Part shown: positions 1-6,106 of the stretch, in pieces | How positions within the stretch are numbered: the first letter of the stretch is position 1 | Layout: each line of letters begins with the position of its first letter | Origin: Caulobacteraceae bacterium | GTDB taxonomy: Bacteria > Pseudomonadota > Alphaproteobacteria > Caulobacterales > Caulobacteraceae | Reading direction: 5' to 3' | Assembly: GCA_025351125.1 (NCBI GenBank) | Contig: JANXWN010000192.1 | Coordinates: 1-6,468 of the forward strand | DNA: 6,468 nt | The notes under the pieces: generated by a model | Told to the model about the DNA's origin: nothing | Databases searched by the model: none | What the model saw: only the letters and a program-made list of their open reading frames with translations | Made by a program: the position numbers and the translations under genes

Positions 1-866
1 TGATTGTCACCGCCGACGATTTCGGCGCCGCCTTGCCCGTCAACGAAGCGGTGGAAATCGCCCACCGCGACGGTATCCTTACCGCCGCCAGTCTGATGGT
101 TGGCGCGCCGCGGGCCGGTGACGCCGTAGAGCGGGCCAAGAGGCTGCCCCACCTGCGGGTCGGATTGCATATCGTGCTGGTAGAGGGCCGCCCGACCTTG
201 CCGGTGGCGGACGTCTCGCATCTGGTGGGATCGGACGGCTTGTTTCGCGCCGATATGGTGGCGGCGGGGGCGACGATGTATTTTCATCCCGGCGCGCGAG
301 GCCAACTGGCCGCCGAGATCGAGGCGCAGTTCGCCGCCTTCGCCGCCACCGGCCTGGCGCTCGACCACGTTAACACCCACAAGCATTTTCACCTGCATCC
401 GACCATCGCCGGACTGATCCTCAAGATCGGCGCCCGCTACGGCCTTACCGCCGCGCGCGTTCCGCTCGAGCCCCGCGCGGTGATCGCCCTGATCGAAGGG
501 CGACCGGTTCGCGCCGATCCGCTTTTCGACACCATGGCCGTCTTGGCGCGGCGGCGTTTCCGTGAGGCGGGGCTGATCGTTCCCGACTCGGTGTTCGGCC
601 TGCGCTGGAGCGGCGCGATGACGACGCGGCGCCTTCGCGGGCTAATCGATCACCTGCCGCCTGGCTTGACCGAAATCTATCTGCATCCGGCGACGCACGG
701 GAGTTTCGACGGCGCGGCGCCCGGCTATCGTTACGCCGACGAACTGGCCGCCTTGACCGCGCCCGAGGTGATCGAGGCCGCGGGCCGCGCCGAATTTGCG
801 CGCGGCGGGTTTGGCGATGTCGGAACGTCCGCGCGGCATCAAGCGGCGAAAGGCGCGCCGGCATGA
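1..866 (+). CDS. hpnK: HpnK, hopanoid biosynthesis-associated YdjC/ChbG-family deacetylase (5' partial)
   Basis: The open frame enters from the left edge: positions 1-2 are the end of a codon, and codons from position 3 read I-V-T-A-D-D-F-G. The DDFG motif (positions 15-26) is the N-terminal metal-binding motif of the YdjC/ChbG deacetylase family, so a TTG start at 33 would cut off part of the active site and is rejected. The bases TG at 1-2 could even be the end of the start codon. Other family marks are GLH (the histidine after VGL, about residue 56) and HVNTHKHFH (about residues 122-130), the histidine metal ligands, plus the C-terminal EIYLHP. 287 residues are visible, near full length for the family. 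Known role: HpnK removes the acetyl group from N-acetylglucosaminyl-bacteriohopanetetrol, after HpnI and before HpnJ; neither partner is in view. The TGA stop overlaps the hpnL start (ATGA), so translation is probably coupled. The HpnK assignment rests on sequence likeness and the hopanoid neighbours. Confidence 0.92.
   Translation, partial: IVTADDFGAALPVNEAVEIAHRDGILTAASLMVGAPRAGDAVERAKRLPHLRVGLHIVLVEGRPTLPVADVSHLVGSDGLFRADMVAAGATMYFHPGARGQLAAEIEAQFAAFAATGLALDHVNTHKHFHLHPTIAGLILKIGARYGLTAARVPLEPRAVIALIEGRPVRADPLFDTMAVLARRRFREAGLIVPDSVFGLRWSGAMTTRRLRGLIDHLPPGLTEIYLHPATHGSFDGAAPGYRYADELAALTAPEVIEAAGRAEFARGGFGDVGTSARHQAAKGAPA
848..853 (+). promoter_or_regulatory. Ribosome binding site of hpnL
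   Basis: The purine run GAAAGG lies inside the last codons of hpnK, nine bases before the hpnL ATG at 863. It supports that ATG as the start and fits coupled translation across the ATGA junction. Confidence 0.5.
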
Positions 867-1846
867 AAATCGGAGTCATCCTCGCCGTGATCGGCGGCTT
901 GGCGATTGCGACCCTCATCGTGGGCTACGTCGGCTTCAGCGCGGTGTTCAAGGCGCTGTCGATCCTCGGCTGGCGCGGTTTGATTTTTCTGTGCCTCTAT
1001 TCCGCCGTGCCGCTTATCATATTGGGTAGCGCTTGGTTCGTCCTCGACGAAGCTGCGCCCCCGCGCCAATGGGGCGCCTTTATCTGGGGTCGGGTGGCGC
1101 GCGACGCGGGCGCCGAGCTATTGCCGTTCTCGCATTTGGGCGGATTTGTGATCGGAGCGCGAGCAGCCGTCTTGTGCGGCGTATCCGCGACCGCCGCCTA
1201 CGCCACGACGGTGGTCGACGTCACCGCCGAGATCATCGCGCAGCTCGGGTTTACCGGTTTGGGGCTAGGTCTGCTGGTTGTTCAGTTGGGCAACCGCTCC
1301 CACCACAACGCTTTAATCGGCGCCGTCATCGCCGGCATGGCCCTCTCCGCCCTAGCCGCGGTCGCGTTCGTTATTTTGCAGCGTCGCGGCGTGCACCTGA
1401 TCGAAGCTTTGGCGAAACGTTTCTTGCCTGCCGCGGCCGATGGCGCCGGCTTGGTCGGGCGGGCCTTGCACACCCTTTATGAGAATCCCTTAAGGATCGC
1501 GGCGGCCGTGAGCCTGCACTTCGCCGCCTGGGTCGCCAGCGCGACGGGAGTCTGGCTGGCCTTGCGTCTCGCCGGGGTGAGCGTCGGTTTCGACGCGATC
1601 CTGGCTTTGGAGAGTCTCGTCGGCGCCATTCGCAGCGCCGCCTTCCTGGCCCCGATGGGGATCGGGGTTCAAGAGGGCGCGTACGCTCTGATCGGACCGC
1701 TGTTCGGTTTGGGACCCGAACTTGCCCTGGCCTTGTCCCTGCTCAAGCGGGGGCGTGATCTGGGCGTCGGCCTGCCGGCCCTGCTGATTTGGCAGGGTCA
1801 GGAGGGAATGCGGCTGATCGGTCGACGCGGCGGGGCCGCCGACTAG
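863..1846 (+). CDS. hpnL: HpnL, hopanoid-associated polytopic membrane protein
   Basis: This 327-residue protein is strongly hydrophobic, with about seven or eight predicted membrane segments (near residues 1-22, 38-60, 92-110, 114-142, 148-172, 210-236, 243-268 and 282-310). It resembles the lysylphosphatidylglycerol synthase transmembrane-region family, in the branch named HpnL. Visible family motifs are ELLPFSHLGG at 85-94, PMGIGVQEG at 264-272 and ALSLLKRGRDL at 290-300. The N-terminus MKIG leads straight into the first helix, and the ATG overlaps the hpnK stop, so the start is well placed. No function is firmly known; its place in hopanoid clusters suggests a part in hopanoid head-group modification or trafficking at the inner membrane. 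Its last 118 codons plus stop are overlapped on the opposite strand by the 3' part of mlaA. The reading frame itself looks intact and family-like to its end, so hpnL is the constrained partner in that overlap. Confidence 0.9.
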   Translation: MKIGVILAVIGGLAIATLIVGYVGFSAVFKALSILGWRGLIFLCLYSAVPLIILGSAWFVLDEAAPPRQWGAFIWGRVARDAGAELLPFSHLGGFVIGARAAVLCGVSATAAYATTVVDVTAEIIAQLGFTGLGLGLLVVQLGNRSHHNALIGAVIAGMALSALAAVAFVILQRRGVHLIEALAKRFLPAAADGAGLVGRALHTLYENPLRIAAAVSLHFAAWVASATGVWLALRLAGVSVGFDAILALESLVGAIRSAAFLAPMGIGVQEGAYALIGPLFGLGPELALALSLLKRGRDLGVGLPALLIWQGQEGMRLIGRRGGAAD

Positions 1847-2662
1847 CGGATCGACCGGTGGCGGCGGCCGGTCCGTCGGCGTCGGGGAATCGGGAATATC
1901 GGGCAAGGCGGGCAAAATTTGTTTGTCATCGACCTCACCTTGACGCAACTGCAGATAGCTTGACCGCAGCGTGGCGTAGGGGTCGGCCGCGCCGCTCAGC
2001 AAGGTCTGCAAATCGCCGTCGGCTTCGGCGCGGGTATTTAGCCCGCCGACCAAGGCGACCCCACCGGTGAGATAGACATTCGGGATAAAACGCACCCAAG
2101 TGCTGGGCGCCGTATAGGGCGCCCAGTTGATCGGATCGCTGACCGTATCGGCGCCGAGGCCGAACAGGTCGCGCAAGTCGGAGGGTCCCAATATCGGCAA
2201 ATACAGATAGGGTCCCGGTCCCACGCCATAACGGCCCAGCGTGTCGCCAAAGCCGTTCTTGTGATGCACAATCGGTAGCTTGGCGGCGACGTCGATCACG
2301 CCGGCGACCCCGATCGTCGAGTTTACCACCAATCGAGTCATCGCCTTGGCGGCTTGTTTCGGGCGCAGTTGCAACAGGTCGTTCAGCGCGACGACCGGTT
2401 CCTTTAAATTGGTTGTGAAGTTGTGGATTCCCTTTCCGATCACGCCGGGGGTAATCGATTGCGCGAGAAGCGCCAGGGGCCGAATGATCTTGCGATCCAA
2501 CCAGCCGTTCACATAATAATTTTGGCGGTTGAACGGCTCCCAGGGGTCAGGATTGGACGGGCGCGCATTCGCCATGGTGAGCGAGGGTTGTGTCGAAGAG
2601 ACGTGACTGCACGCGGCGACAGCGCAGACCAACAGCAGGACGGACAAGAATGATCGGCGCAC
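1490..2662 (-). CDS. mlaA: MlaA/VacJ-family outer-membrane lipoprotein with an antisense-derived C-terminal extension
   Basis: MlaA removes mislocalised phospholipids from the outer leaflet of the outer membrane, usually with a porin and the MlaC/MlaFEDB relay. I chose the GTG at 2662 (390 residues): a GAGGAG ribosome site sits six bases upstream, and the product opens with a compact lipoprotein signal, MRRS, a hydrophobic run, and lipobox V-A-A-C with Cys18 followed by Ser, which fits outer-membrane sorting. An ATG at 2689 would add nine residues and has no better site. The family domain spans about residues 38-240: DPWEPFNRQNYYVN, LDRKIIRPLA, NFTTNLKEP, NDLLQ, NSTIG, FGDTLGRYGVGPGPYLYLP, LGPSDLRD, DPINW and a late DPYATLR. 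A proline-rich stretch (PPPP near 266) follows. From residue 273 the frame lies entirely antisense to hpnL and shows no family likeness. The total is far longer than the usual 230-280 residues. MlaA identity is firm; whether the last 118 residues are made or kept is unknown. Confidence 0.92.
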   Translation of the reverse strand: MRRSFLSVLLLVCAVAACSHVSSTQPSLTMANARPSNPDPWEPFNRQNYYVNGWLDRKIIRPLALLAQSITPGVIGKGIHNFTTNLKEPVVALNDLLQLRPKQAAKAMTRLVVNSTIGVAGVIDVAAKLPIVHHKNGFGDTLGRYGVGPGPYLYLPILGPSDLRDLFGLGADTVSDPINWAPYTAPSTWVRFIPNVYLTGGVALVGGLNTRAEADGDLQTLLSGAADPYATLRSSYLQLRQGEVDDKQILPALPDIPDSPTPTDRPPPPVDPLVGGPAASTDQPHSLLTLPNQQGRQADAQITPPLEQGQGQGKFGSQTEQRSDQSVRALLNPDPHRGQEGGAANGADETLQSQDRVETDAHPGETQGQPDSRRAGDPGGEVQAHGRRDP

Positions 2663-2668
2663 ACGGAA

Positions 2669-2674
2669 CTCCTC
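2669..2674 (-). promoter_or_regulatory. Ribosome binding site deciding the mlaA GTG start
   Basis: Read on the minus strand this is GAGGAG, six bases before the GTG at 2662-2660. It is the strongest Shine-Dalgarno match near the gene and falls inside the reading frame if the upstream ATG at 2689 is taken, which argues for the GTG start. Confidence 0.6.
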
Positions 2675-2684
2675 GATGTCGTTG

Positions 2685-2714
2685 TGCATAGTCCGCGCTG
2701 GGATGATGACTCAA
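2685..2714 (-). promoter_or_regulatory. Candidate promoter of mlaA
   Basis: On the minus strand TTGAGT (2714-2709) and TATGCA (2690-2685) are 18 bases apart, a plausible but weak vegetative -35/-10 pair. Transcription would begin near 2678, just upstream of the GAGGAG site. The ATG at 2689 would then lie within the -10 box, in agreement with the GTG start. This rests on pattern matching only. Confidence 0.25.
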
Positions 2715-2820
2715 TCGAAACTTGCCCAAAACCACCCAATCGTTAGAGTCACCGAGCAGCGGCTGGTAAGTTTTTGATTGTGCGGAGAGCGAAGGTGGCG
2801 ACAGGCGAAGAGTTGCGATC

Positions 2821-2877
2821 CTGACCCGGCGCGGTCCGATAACCCGTATCGTAACCTTCAGCGTTGATCATGCCCGC
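2821..2877 (+). other. Probable in-frame N-terminal extension of hpnN with non-canonical start
   Basis: The hpnN frame is open from 2770, after the TAA at 2767-2769, up to the first ATG at 2878. Codons just before that ATG read ITRIVTFSVDHAR, which resembles the short basic N-terminus (R-I-V-x-F) that precedes the first membrane helix in HpnN proteins. There is no ATG, GTG or TTG in frame in this stretch. CTG at 2821 would add 19 residues and has a purine-rich AAGAG (2808-2812) eight bases upstream; ATC at 2818 and ATA at 2839 are less likely. The ATG at 2878 has no visible ribosome site. Confidence 0.5.
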
Positions 2878-5415
2878 ATGACAGCGCTCGTGGGCGTGTT
2901 GCTGGGCGTGTTGGCCGCCGTGTTTGCGGTGACGCATTTCTCGCTGACCAGCAACACGGATGATCTGATTTCGCAAAGCTTGCCCTGGCGTCAGCGCGAA
3001 GCGGCTTTTAACCGCCTGTTCAACGCGCAGGGCGATCAAATCGTCACCGTCATTGACGGGGCCACGCCGGAGCTGGCCGAACAAGCCGCCGCCGCCCTGT
3101 ACGACAGGCTGCACAGTCGACGAGACCTGTTTCGCGATGTTCGCCGGCCGGACGCCACGCCGTTCTTCCAGCAAAATGGCCTGCTTTACGAAACGACGCC
3201 GCAGGTGCGGAGCCAGATGGCCAAGCTGGTCAGCGCCCAGCCGTTTCTGGGGCCGCTGGCCGCCGATCCCAGTTTGCGCGGATTGGCCGGCGCGCTCTCG
3301 ACCACGCTGGACGGCGCGACCACCGGCCAAGCCAAACTAAGCGACTTGGACCCGCCGATCGCCGCCTTGTCCGCTAGCCTCGAAAGCCTGCGGGCCGGCA
3401 AGCCCAGCTATTTTTCTTGGCGCGCGTTGATCTCCGGCGAGGCGCCGTCCAAGCGCGAGACGCGGCGGATCGTCGTGGCCAGTCCCGTACTCAACTTCGC
3501 CAAGCTGCAATCGGGGGCGGGACCGACGAGCTTCATCCGCAACACCGCGCGGACCGGGAATTTTGACACCGCGCACGGCGTGACGGTGCGGCTTACCGGT
3601 CCCGTACCGCTGCAGGACGAGGAGTTCGCGACCCTGGCCGAGCGCGCTGGCTTAATCGCCTCCCTGGCGCTGATCGCGATTGTGAGCATGTTGTGGATGG
3701 CCGTGCGATCTGTGCGCTTGATCGGCGCGATCTTAGCGGTGACGATGGTCGGATTGACCTGCGCGGCGGCGGTCGGCCTGATAGTTTTCCGCACCTTCAA
3801 TGTGATTTCGGTGGCTTTCATTCCGCTATTTGTCGGCCTCGGCATTGATTTTGGCATCCAATTTAGCGTGCGCTATCGCTCAGAGCACACCGCGAACGCG
3901 TCCGTCCGTGACGCTCTGATCGCTTCGGGCCACGGCATGGGCCGTTCGCTCACGCTCGCCGCGGCGGCGATAGCCTGCGGATTTTTGGCCTTTGCGCCAA
4001 CCGACTATGTCGGCCTCTCGCAATTGGGGGTGATCGCCGGCCTGGGGATGTTCATTGCCCTGGGTCTTAACCTGACGCTGGCGCCCGCCTTGATCGTCCT
4101 GTTCAATCCGCCGCCGGCCGCGGCGCGTTCGGAACGAAATCAGCTGGAGCGCCTTGACCGCTACATTCTCGGCCACCGCCGCGGGGTGATCGCCATAGCC
4201 CTGGGCGCGGCGGCCGTGTGCGCCCTGACGCTGCCGTTCCTGCGGTTCGACTTTAATCCGATCCACCTCAAGAGCGCCAAAGTCGAATCGGTGGCGACCC
4301 TCCTCGACTTGATGGCCGATCCGGATCAATCGCCCAACACACTCGAAGAGATCGCCCCGTCACTCGACGCCGCGAACGCCTTGGCCCGCCGCATGGAAAA
4401 GCTGCCCGCGGTGGCCGAGGCGCGAACCTTGCAAAGTTTCGTGCCAGCCGACCAAGCGGCCAAATTGGCGGCGATAAGCGATGCCGCGACCTTGCTGGAT
4501 TTCACGCTCGCACCCCTGGTCAACGCCCCGCCGCCGACCGACGCCGAAACGGTGGCCGCCCTGCGCAAAACCGCCGGCGACCTGCGTACCGCCGCGGCCG
4601 CCTTTTCCGCAGAAGGGCCGCGAGCCGTGCGCCTGGCGGGCGATCTCGAGTGGCTGGCCGCCGCGGCGCCTGGCGTGCGGGCGCGCGCCGCGGCGGTGAT
4701 CATGCCCGGCTTTCAGACCGTACTCGATCAGACGCGAACCGCCTTGACGGCCGCGCCGGTGACCCTGCAATCGCTGCCCGCCGACCTGGTGCGCGATTGG
4801 CGGACCCCGGATGGTCGTGCGCGGGTTTCCCTCATCCCCAAAGGTGACGCCAACAATAACGCGGTCCTCGATGCGTTCATCGCCGCGGTGATTGGCGTCG
4901 CGCCCGAAACGACCGGCCAGCCGTTCGACCTGCAACAAGGCGGGCGCACGGTCGCTCTGGCGTTCGCAGAAGGCGGCGCACTGTCGTTCATCGCCATCAC
5001 CGGCTTGCTGTTCGCGGTGTTGCGACGGGTGCGCGACGTCGCCATCACCATGGCGCCCATAGTACTGACCGGCCTATTGACGCTGGGAAGCTGCGTCGCG
5101 ATCGGTCAATCGCTGAATTTCGCCAACATCATCGCCCTGCCCCTGTTGTTCGGGATCGGCGTGGCGTTCCACATCTATTTCGTCATGGCTTGGCGCTCCG
5201 GTGGCGCGCATTTGCTGCAATCGAGCCTGACTAAGGGAATTTTCTTCAGCGCCCTGGCCACCGCCACCGGCTTTGGCAGCCTGTGGGCCTCCAGCCATCC
5301 GGGCACGGCGAGCATGGGTAAATTGCTAATAATTTCCCTGGTGTGGACGCTCGTTTCGGCCCTGCTGTTCCAGCCGGCCCTGATGGGTCCGCCGCCCAAT
5401 GATGCGAAGGTTTAA
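2878..5415 (+). CDS. hpnN: HpnN, RND/MMPL-family hopanoid transporter
   Basis: HpnN is an inner-membrane RND-superfamily protein that moves hopanoids from the inner to the outer membrane. From this ATG it has 845 residues in the classic two-fold layout. Helix 1 is at about 2-21; the first periplasmic domain (23-255) begins with the family motif SLPWRQREAAF at 34-44. Helices 2-6 lie at about 257-410 and include GLGIDFGIQF at 320-329. Helix 7 is at 436-454, the second periplasmic domain (456-697) follows, and helices 8-12 (699-835) contain FGIGVAFHIYFVMAWR. The two halves are recognisable repeats of each other, but Asp324 of the first half has Ala763 at the matching place in the second. The likely N-terminus lies about 19 residues upstream (see 2821-2877), giving about 864 residues, closer to the family length. 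Three PPP motifs occur at 411-413, 551-553 and 838-840. It is divergent from mlaA; hpnM, the MlaC-like gene often beside hpnN, is not in the window. Confidence 0.94.
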   Translation: MTALVGVLLGVLAAVFAVTHFSLTSNTDDLISQSLPWRQREAAFNRLFNAQGDQIVTVIDGATPELAEQAAAALYDRLHSRRDLFRDVRRPDATPFFQQNGLLYETTPQVRSQMAKLVSAQPFLGPLAADPSLRGLAGALSTTLDGATTGQAKLSDLDPPIAALSASLESLRAGKPSYFSWRALISGEAPSKRETRRIVVASPVLNFAKLQSGAGPTSFIRNTARTGNFDTAHGVTVRLTGPVPLQDEEFATLAERAGLIASLALIAIVSMLWMAVRSVRLIGAILAVTMVGLTCAAAVGLIVFRTFNVISVAFIPLFVGLGIDFGIQFSVRYRSEHTANASVRDALIASGHGMGRSLTLAAAAIACGFLAFAPTDYVGLSQLGVIAGLGMFIALGLNLTLAPALIVLFNPPPAAARSERNQLERLDRYILGHRRGVIAIALGAAAVCALTLPFLRFDFNPIHLKSAKVESVATLLDLMADPDQSPNTLEEIAPSLDAANALARRMEKLPAVAEARTLQSFVPADQAAKLAAISDAATLLDFTLAPLVNAPPPTDAETVAALRKTAGDLRTAAAAFSAEGPRAVRLAGDLEWLAAAAPGVRARAAAVIMPGFQTVLDQTRTALTAAPVTLQSLPADLVRDWRTPDGRARVSLIPKGDANNNAVLDAFIAAVIGVAPETTGQPFDLQQGGRTVALAFAEGGALSFIAITGLLFAVLRRVRDVAITMAPIVLTGLLTLGSCVAIGQSLNFANIIALPLLFGIGVAFHIYFVMAWRSGGAHLLQSSLTKGIFFSALATATGFGSLWASSHPGTASMGKLLIISLVWTLVSALLFQPALMGPPPNDAKV

Positions 5416-5443
5416 GCCGCTAGGGTTCAGTAAACGACGCCTC

Positions 5444-5464
5444 GGCGGCTGGCCGCCTTGAGTT
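5444..5464 (+). terminator. Weak hairpin downstream of hpnN, possible terminator
   Basis: GGCGG (5444-5448) pairs with CCGCC (5453-5457) across a CTGG loop, followed by the partly T-rich TTGAGTT. The five-pair stem is all GC, but the T-tract is poor, so intrinsic termination is uncertain. An AGCCGC/GCGGCT pair (5415-5420 with 5445-5450) is an alternative, with a long 24-base loop. Confidence 0.3.
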
Positions 5465-5486
5465 CCCGCCCCCTCTCCTCTAGGGT
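5458..5486 (+). promoter_or_regulatory. Candidate promoter of efp
   Basis: TTGAGT (5458-5463) and TAGGGT (5481-5486) are separated by 17 bases, the optimum for a vegetative promoter. The -10 matches the consensus at only three of six positions. It would give a leader of about 30 bases before the efp ATG, and it overlaps the tail of the hairpin after hpnN. Pattern match only. Confidence 0.3.
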
Positions 5487-5525
5487 CCGCCGCCAATTTC
5501 CAGCCCGATTCCGCAAAGAGCCGCC

Positions 5526-6095
5526 ATGCCGCTAGTCGTCAGTAATGAATGTCGCGTTGGTAATGTCATCTTGCACCAAGGCGCCCTGTGGCGGGCGGTC
5601 AAAATCGCTCACGTCAAGCCGGGCAAGGGGGGTGCATTCAACCAAATCGAGCTGAAAAACCTCATTACCGGCAGCAAGCTGAACGAGCGGTTCCGTTCGG
5701 AGGACAAGGTCGATAAAGTCAGCCTGGAACAACGCGATTATCAGTATCTTTACGAGCAGGACGACGTGCTGGTCTTTATGGATCAAGCGAATTACGAACA
5801 GATCGAATTACAAAAGGCTTTCGTCGGCGAAGACCAGGTACGGTTCTTGCACGACGGCATGATCGTCAGCGTGGAATCCTATGAAGAACGCCCGATCGGC
5901 ATCGCCCTGCCCGACACCGTCGTGCTCGAAGTGGTCGAAACCGAACCCACCGTGAAGGGACAAACCGCCTCGTCGTCGTACAAACCGGCCAAAGCCTCCA
6001 ACGGCATGCGCATCATGATCCCGCCGTATATGAGCGAGGGCGAGCGCATCCTGGTCTCCACCGAAACCGGCGATTATATGCGTCGCGCGGACTAG
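5526..6095 (+). CDS. efp: Elongation factor P
   Basis: EF-P binds the ribosome between the P and E sites and promotes peptide bond formation at consecutive prolines. The 189-residue product has the normal bacterial length and three-domain layout: an N-terminal KOW-like domain (about 1-64) and two OB-fold domains (about 66-127 and 130-187). The loop [10 protein letters not shown] at 29-38 places Lys34 at the residue modified in E. coli-type EF-P, by beta-lysylation through EpmA and EpmB; neither enzyme gene is in the window. The C-terminal signature is [15 protein letters not shown], matching the EF-P ending V-x-T-x-(S/T)-G-x-Y. The ATG at 5526 is preceded by a modest AAAGAG site at 5515-5520, five bases away, and the protein starts at the expected place. 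The gene follows hpnN after 110 bases and is followed after 11 bases by suhB, probably co-transcribed with it. Confidence 0.98.
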   Translation: MPLVVSNECRVGNVILHQGALWRAVKIAHVKPGKGGAFNQIELKNLITGSKLNERFRSEDKVDKVSLEQRDYQYLYEQDDVLVFMDQANYEQIELQKAFVGEDQVRFLHDGMIVSVESYEERPIGIALPDTVVLEVVETEPTVKGQTASSSYKPAKASNGMRIMIPPYMSEGERILVSTETGDYMRRAD

Positions 6096-6106
6096 TTCGC
6101 ACGCGC

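Larger units (their letters stand above)
2663..2877. promoter_or_regulatory. Divergent intergenic region between mlaA and hpnN
   Basis: This stretch separates the divergent mlaA and hpnN genes and must hold the promoter of mlaA and probably one for hpnN. On the plus strand a weak pair, TTGCCC (2722-2727) and TAGAGT (2744-2749), is spaced 16 bases apart and could serve hpnN. The last 57 bases (2821-2877) probably code for the HpnN N-terminus. I see no clear operator palindrome and no RNA gene. The promoter proposals are weak pattern matches. Confidence 0.35.

Noticed and set aside
33..866. TTG at 33 as the hpnK start
   Set aside because: Starting there would remove the TADDFG metal-binding motif at positions 9-26, which is in the same open frame; the gene simply enters from the window edge.
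445..1069. Minus-strand and alternate plus-strand frames across the hpnK-hpnL junction
   Set aside because: Low-complexity arginine-rich products within two well-supported genes; no family motifs.
2869..2872. ATG at 2870 as an alternative hpnN start
   Set aside because: It is out of frame with hpnN and leads to no sustained coding region.
2749..3330. Open frame of 193 codons on the minus strand opposite the start of hpnN
   Set aside because: It lies opposite a clear RND gene, has arginine/glutamine-rich shadow composition, no recognisable family motif and no convincing ribosome site.
3880..4938. Several minus-strand open frames opposite hpnN
   Set aside because: They are typical antisense frames of a GC-rich gene, overlapping each other and showing no domain likeness.
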